Below are positions 7,009-9,082 of a stretch of DNA of 9,082 bases, piece after piece. Numbering within the stretch: the stretch's first letter is position 1; every line of letters begins with the position of its first letter. This stretch comes from an uncultured Mollicutes bacterium (GTDB lineage Bacteria; Bacillota_I; Bacilli_A; RFN20; CAG-449). The notes under the pieces were generated by a model. It saw only the letters and a list, made by a program, of their open reading frames with translations, was not told where the DNA came from and made no database searches. Position numbers and translations under genes: made by a program. The stretch is taken from positions 1 to 9,082 of the forward strand of contig URVS01000052.1 in NCBI GenBank assembly GCA_900551385.1. The letters are read 5' to 3'.

Positions 7009-7968
7009 TTATTTTATTTCTTTAACTTTTTCTTCAACAAACTTAATTGCATCCAAATAAGGCATTTCTTCTTTGACATTTGTATATCTATTTTTTAATT
7101 CAACAATACCTTCATTAGCACGTCTACCAACAATAATTAAATAAGGTATACCAATTAATTCCCAATCCTTAAGTTTAAATCCTAATTTCAATTTACGATC
7201 ATCTTCAACAACTTCAACTTTGCTTTTTATAAATTCATCATGGATTAAATTGCTTAATTTCGCTTGTTCAGCATCATCATAATTAACTGCAATTACACAT
7301 GTATGATATGGAGCAACTTGAAGAGGGAAAATTATTCCTGATTCATCATGATGTTGTTCAATAATTGAAGCAAATGTTCTTGTTACACCTATTCCATAAC
7401 AACCCATTACCATAGGTTTAGTTACACCTTGTTCATTTAAATATGTACAGCCCATTGGAACAGAATATTTAGTTTGTAATTTAAATATTTGTCCAACTTC
7501 AATTCCTCTTTCAGATTTAAGTGGTTTTCCACATATTGGACAAAAGTCACCAGCTTTTGCTTTTTTAATATCTAAAACTTCACCATTAAAATCTCTATTT
7601 AAATTAACATTTTTTAAATGATAATTTTCTTTATTAGCGCCTACAACAAAATTAGTTAATTCACTTACTTCTTGATCAACAAATATTTTTACATTTTCAT
7701 TTAAACCTTTTGGGCCAATAAAACCAACCATTGAACCAAGAGATTTAATTTCTTCATCAGTTGCACTTGACTTTTCGCCAATGTTAGCACGGGAGTTTTT
7801 AAATGCTTTTTCTTGGCAATATTGATACAAATACTCTTTTAATTGTTGTGTATTTGTTGAAGGGAATTCAATTAAGCACTGTTCGATAATTTTGTTTATT
7901 GTTTCTGCATGGATAATAATCTGTTTGCTTAAACAATTCTCACAATATTTTTTTGCACTTTCATTCAT
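7009..7968 (-). CDS. proS: Chimeric ORF: short foreign N-terminus fused in frame to the C-terminal half of prolyl-tRNA synthetase
   Basis: From about residue 67 to 319 this is bacterial prolyl-tRNA synthetase, which charges tRNA-Pro. Visible parts: the end of the INS editing domain (GFIGPKGL 82-89, NFVVGANKENYHL 106-118), CPICGKPL (143-150), RGIEVGQIFKLQTKYS (154-169), class II motif 3 (GCYGIGVTRTFASIIEQ, 189-205, Arg197) and the anticodon-binding domain (about 212-319). A full enzyme of this type is about 560-570 residues. The N-terminal catalytic half with motifs 1 and 2 and most of INS is absent, so this product cannot aminoacylate alone. The first 55-65 residues (MNESAKKYCENCLSKQ...) do not resemble ProS. 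They start by an 8-nt overlap with the upstream defence-type gene and probably are the N-terminus of that locus's next gene, perhaps the Z1-domain protein. Codons shift near 7770-7803 from CAG, TGC, AAC and TCC to the local AT-rich set. The remnant has no frameshift, so the break is recent or an assembly artefact. Confidence 0.85.
   Translation of the reverse strand: MNESAKKYCENCLSKQIIIHAETINKIIEQCLIEFPSTNTQQLKEYLYQYCQEKAFKNSRANIGEKSSATDEEIKSLGSMVGFIGPKGLNENVKIFVDQEVSELTNFVVGANKENYHLKNVNLNRDFNGEVLDIKKAKAGDFCPICGKPLKSERGIEVGQIFKLQTKYSVPMGCTYLNEQGVTKPMVMGCYGIGVTRTFASIIEQHHDESGIIFPLQVAPYHTCVIAVNYDDAEQAKLSNLIHDEFIKSKVEVVEDDRKLKLGFKLKDWELIGIPYLIIVGRRANEGIVELKNRYTNVKEEMPYLDAIKFVEEKVKEIK
7770..7803. 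other. Probable recombination or assembly junction inside the proS-like ORF
   Basis: This interval encodes residues about 56-67 of the chimeric ORF. On its right (upstream on minus) the protein looks like the start of a defence-locus gene; on its left it is unmistakably prolyl-tRNA synthetase, joining partway through the INS domain. No inverted repeats, target duplication or transposon end can be seen at the join. The exact base cannot be fixed without an alignment. Confidence 0.6.
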
Positions 7969-9082
7969 ATGAGTCTACAATTTCTATGAGTTCAGGAAAA
8001 TTATTAAATGGTTCCATGCTGGCAAGTATAAGTTTAACTTGCTCAACATTCTTGCCTGTGGCTATTTGAGTTTTATAAATTTGTTTAATCATGAGTTTTA
8101 CGACTTCTAAATTTGTTTCCTCAAATGGCTCTGTATTTACGCCTTGTTCCGATTCACGAATGAAGACAGATTTGGTCGGTATGGTTTCTTCCACAAAACG
8201 TAAAAGATATTCTATAGCTTTATCTGGTTCTATTTTTGCTAATCGTTTGAATTCGGCAATCATTAGATGATCTCGATTGATAATGAATGAGTATTTCTTT
8301 CCTTGCTTTTTTTCGAGCCAAAGTGGTTGAAATTCTTGCTGTTTCCTTATTGTAAGAATTTTACCTCTATGCCGAAAAACTTCTACACCACGATTACGGA
8401 CTTCAAGAGCGTATTTTTTTATTTGTTCTCGGCATGTAAATGGTGGACGCGCTGTCGATTTTTTTATGTCAATTTGCCAATCTGTGTCTAATTTGTTGGG
8501 CAGGTCAATTTGAATACGTACTAATTTGTAATGTTCTTCTTTACGGAAAAGTCCTAACCAATCCCCTGCTAATATGAGTCGCTTGCCACGATATACATAA
8601 AATCCTTGTTGGTTAGTCCATCCGTTTATACCTTCGGCTGTTTTGTATATTTCTTCTGTAAGGTGACATTTATGTGGTAGAACATATCCTTTCATTTTGG
8701 CTTCATTGAAATGCTCTTCAGGAAATGCTTGCGTAGCTTTTTCTGTTAATAGAAAAGGATTCCATGGCTTAATCTCATGCCCCCAACAAAAGAGTTTTAT
8801 ATTCTTTTCTTCTATGAATCTATGAAAAGTCATAGACAAGTGCTGTCTGACTTTTTCCATTTGCTCTAAAAACTTGCCTTTTGCAATTTCATTAGAATTT
8901 AATGTGTTTGTAGGAATGATACGGTCTAAATCTGTCCATATGACAAGGGTGCCGGATTTTAATTCATCAAGTGCGTGTAAAAATATGTCTGGAATTGGAT
9001 AGCGAATAAGTTCCCATTTATTCGTTTGATTTACATAATTCAAATCCCAAATCCAATAAATAGGAGCAAAACCTGCTTTTTT
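7961..9082 (-). CDS. Prokaryotic MORC-like GHKL ATPase of a restriction/defence locus (5' end outside window)
   Basis: The frame is open to the window edge: codons upstream of the TTG at 9043 read KKAGFAPIYWIWDL, so that TTG is an internal Leu and at least 373 C-terminal residues are seen. I recognise the segment from memory of the family: WDLNYV...KWELI, then SGTLVIWTDLDR, FHRFIEE, IKPWNPF, KGYVLPHK, GWTNQQGFYVYRGKRLI, AGDWLGLF, and DWQIDIKKSTARPPF. This is the region after the GHKL ATPase module (transducer-like domain) of the bacterial MORC/MutL-related proteins described from restriction-modification neighbourhoods. There they sit with Dcm methylase, Z1-domain helicase-like, PD-(D/E)XK and AIPR genes. 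The ATP-binding motifs themselves would lie upstream and cannot be checked. In such loci the Z1 gene usually follows directly, which fits the 8-nt overlap (ATGAATGA) with the next ORF. Higher GC and frequent CGT/CGC/CGA arginine codons, where the left-hand genes use mostly AGA, suggest horizontal origin. Confidence 0.72.
   Translation of the reverse strand, partial: KKAGFAPIYWIWDLNYVNQTNKWELIRYPIPDIFLHALDELKSGTLVIWTDLDRIIPTNTLNSNEIAKGKFLEQMEKVRQHLSMTFHRFIEEKNIKLFCWGHEIKPWNPFLLTEKATQAFPEEHFNEAKMKGYVLPHKCHLTEEIYKTAEGINGWTNQQGFYVYRGKRLILAGDWLGLFRKEEHYKLVRIQIDLPNKLDTDWQIDIKKSTARPPFTCREQIKKYALEVRNRGVEVFRHRGKILTIRKQQEFQPLWLEKKQGKKYSFIINRDHLMIAEFKRLAKIEPDKAIEYLLRFVEETIPTKSVFIRESEQGVNTEPFEETNLEVVKLMIKQIYKTQIATGKNVEQVKLILASMEPFNNFPELIEIVDSYE

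Noticed and set aside
7784..7791. TTAGCACG near the proS junction repeats at 7115-7122, a possible recombination microhomology.
   Set aside because: Eight bases is within chance for 9 kb, and the second copy lies within the proS segment coding for an ordinary RANEG stretch, so it does not explain the join.
8303..8491. A plus-strand ORF of 62 codons.
   Set aside because: It is antisense to a strongly family-like region of the GHKL gene and has no domain or initiation signal.
1..9082. Mycoplasma-type code with TGA as Trp, suggested by the extreme AT content.
   Set aside because: Trp is TGG throughout, and TGA ends the MarR and GHKL genes at sensible lengths with coupled downstream starts.
7009..9082. 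Insertion sequence or integrase-mediated island end near the proS join.
   Set aside because: No transposase, integrase, terminal inverted repeat or target duplication can be seen in the window.

Overview
The window comes from a very AT-rich bacterium that uses the standard code: TAA, TAG and TGA all act as stops and Trp is TGG. Genes are packed tightly behind strong GGAGG-type ribosome binding sites. The gene content (MEP-type IspD, a YugI/CvfD-like S1 protein next to pgi, and a MarR regulator with a heterodimeric ABC exporter) points to a low-GC Firmicute, perhaps a Bacilli or Erysipelotrichia-like gut lineage. That placement is inference and no finer assignment is safe.

Layout. (1) Positions 1-2813, plus strand: the 3' part of a PfkB-family kinase most like pseudouridine kinase, then ispD, a small S1-domain RNA-binding protein and pgi. 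The last three are contiguous or overlapping and look co-transcribed. (2) 2833-2868: a hairpin that ends transcription from both sides between convergent operons. (3) 2872-6922, minus strand: a self-contained MarR/ABC/ABC operon. It has a recognisable promoter (consensus TTGACA, 16-bp spacer, AATAAT), a repeated motif over the -10 and start region that is a candidate operator, and ATGA overlap coupling between the regulator and the first transporter subunit. The two subunits form the classic heterodimer with one consensus and one degenerate ATP site. (4) 6953-6989: a rho-independent terminator for the next transcription unit. (5) 7009-9082, minus strand: the anomalous part. A gene open at the window edge encodes the C-terminal part of a prokaryotic MORC-like GHKL ATPase of the kind found in Z1/AIPR-type restriction or defence loci. 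It overlaps by 8 nt an ORF of 319 codons. That ORF starts like the small N-terminal piece of the next defence gene, then switches in frame, at about 7770-7803, into the C-terminal half of prolyl-tRNA synthetase.

The left three regions are ordinary, well-formed genes. The main point of interest is the 7770-7803 junction. It is either a real recombination that placed a defence island inside proS (which would need an intact proS elsewhere) or a chimeric assembly join. The sequence alone cannot decide which. The rightmost gene has higher GC (about a third by hand count of four lines, against about a quarter in the exporter and proS regions) and far more CGN arginine codons, consistent with a different origin.
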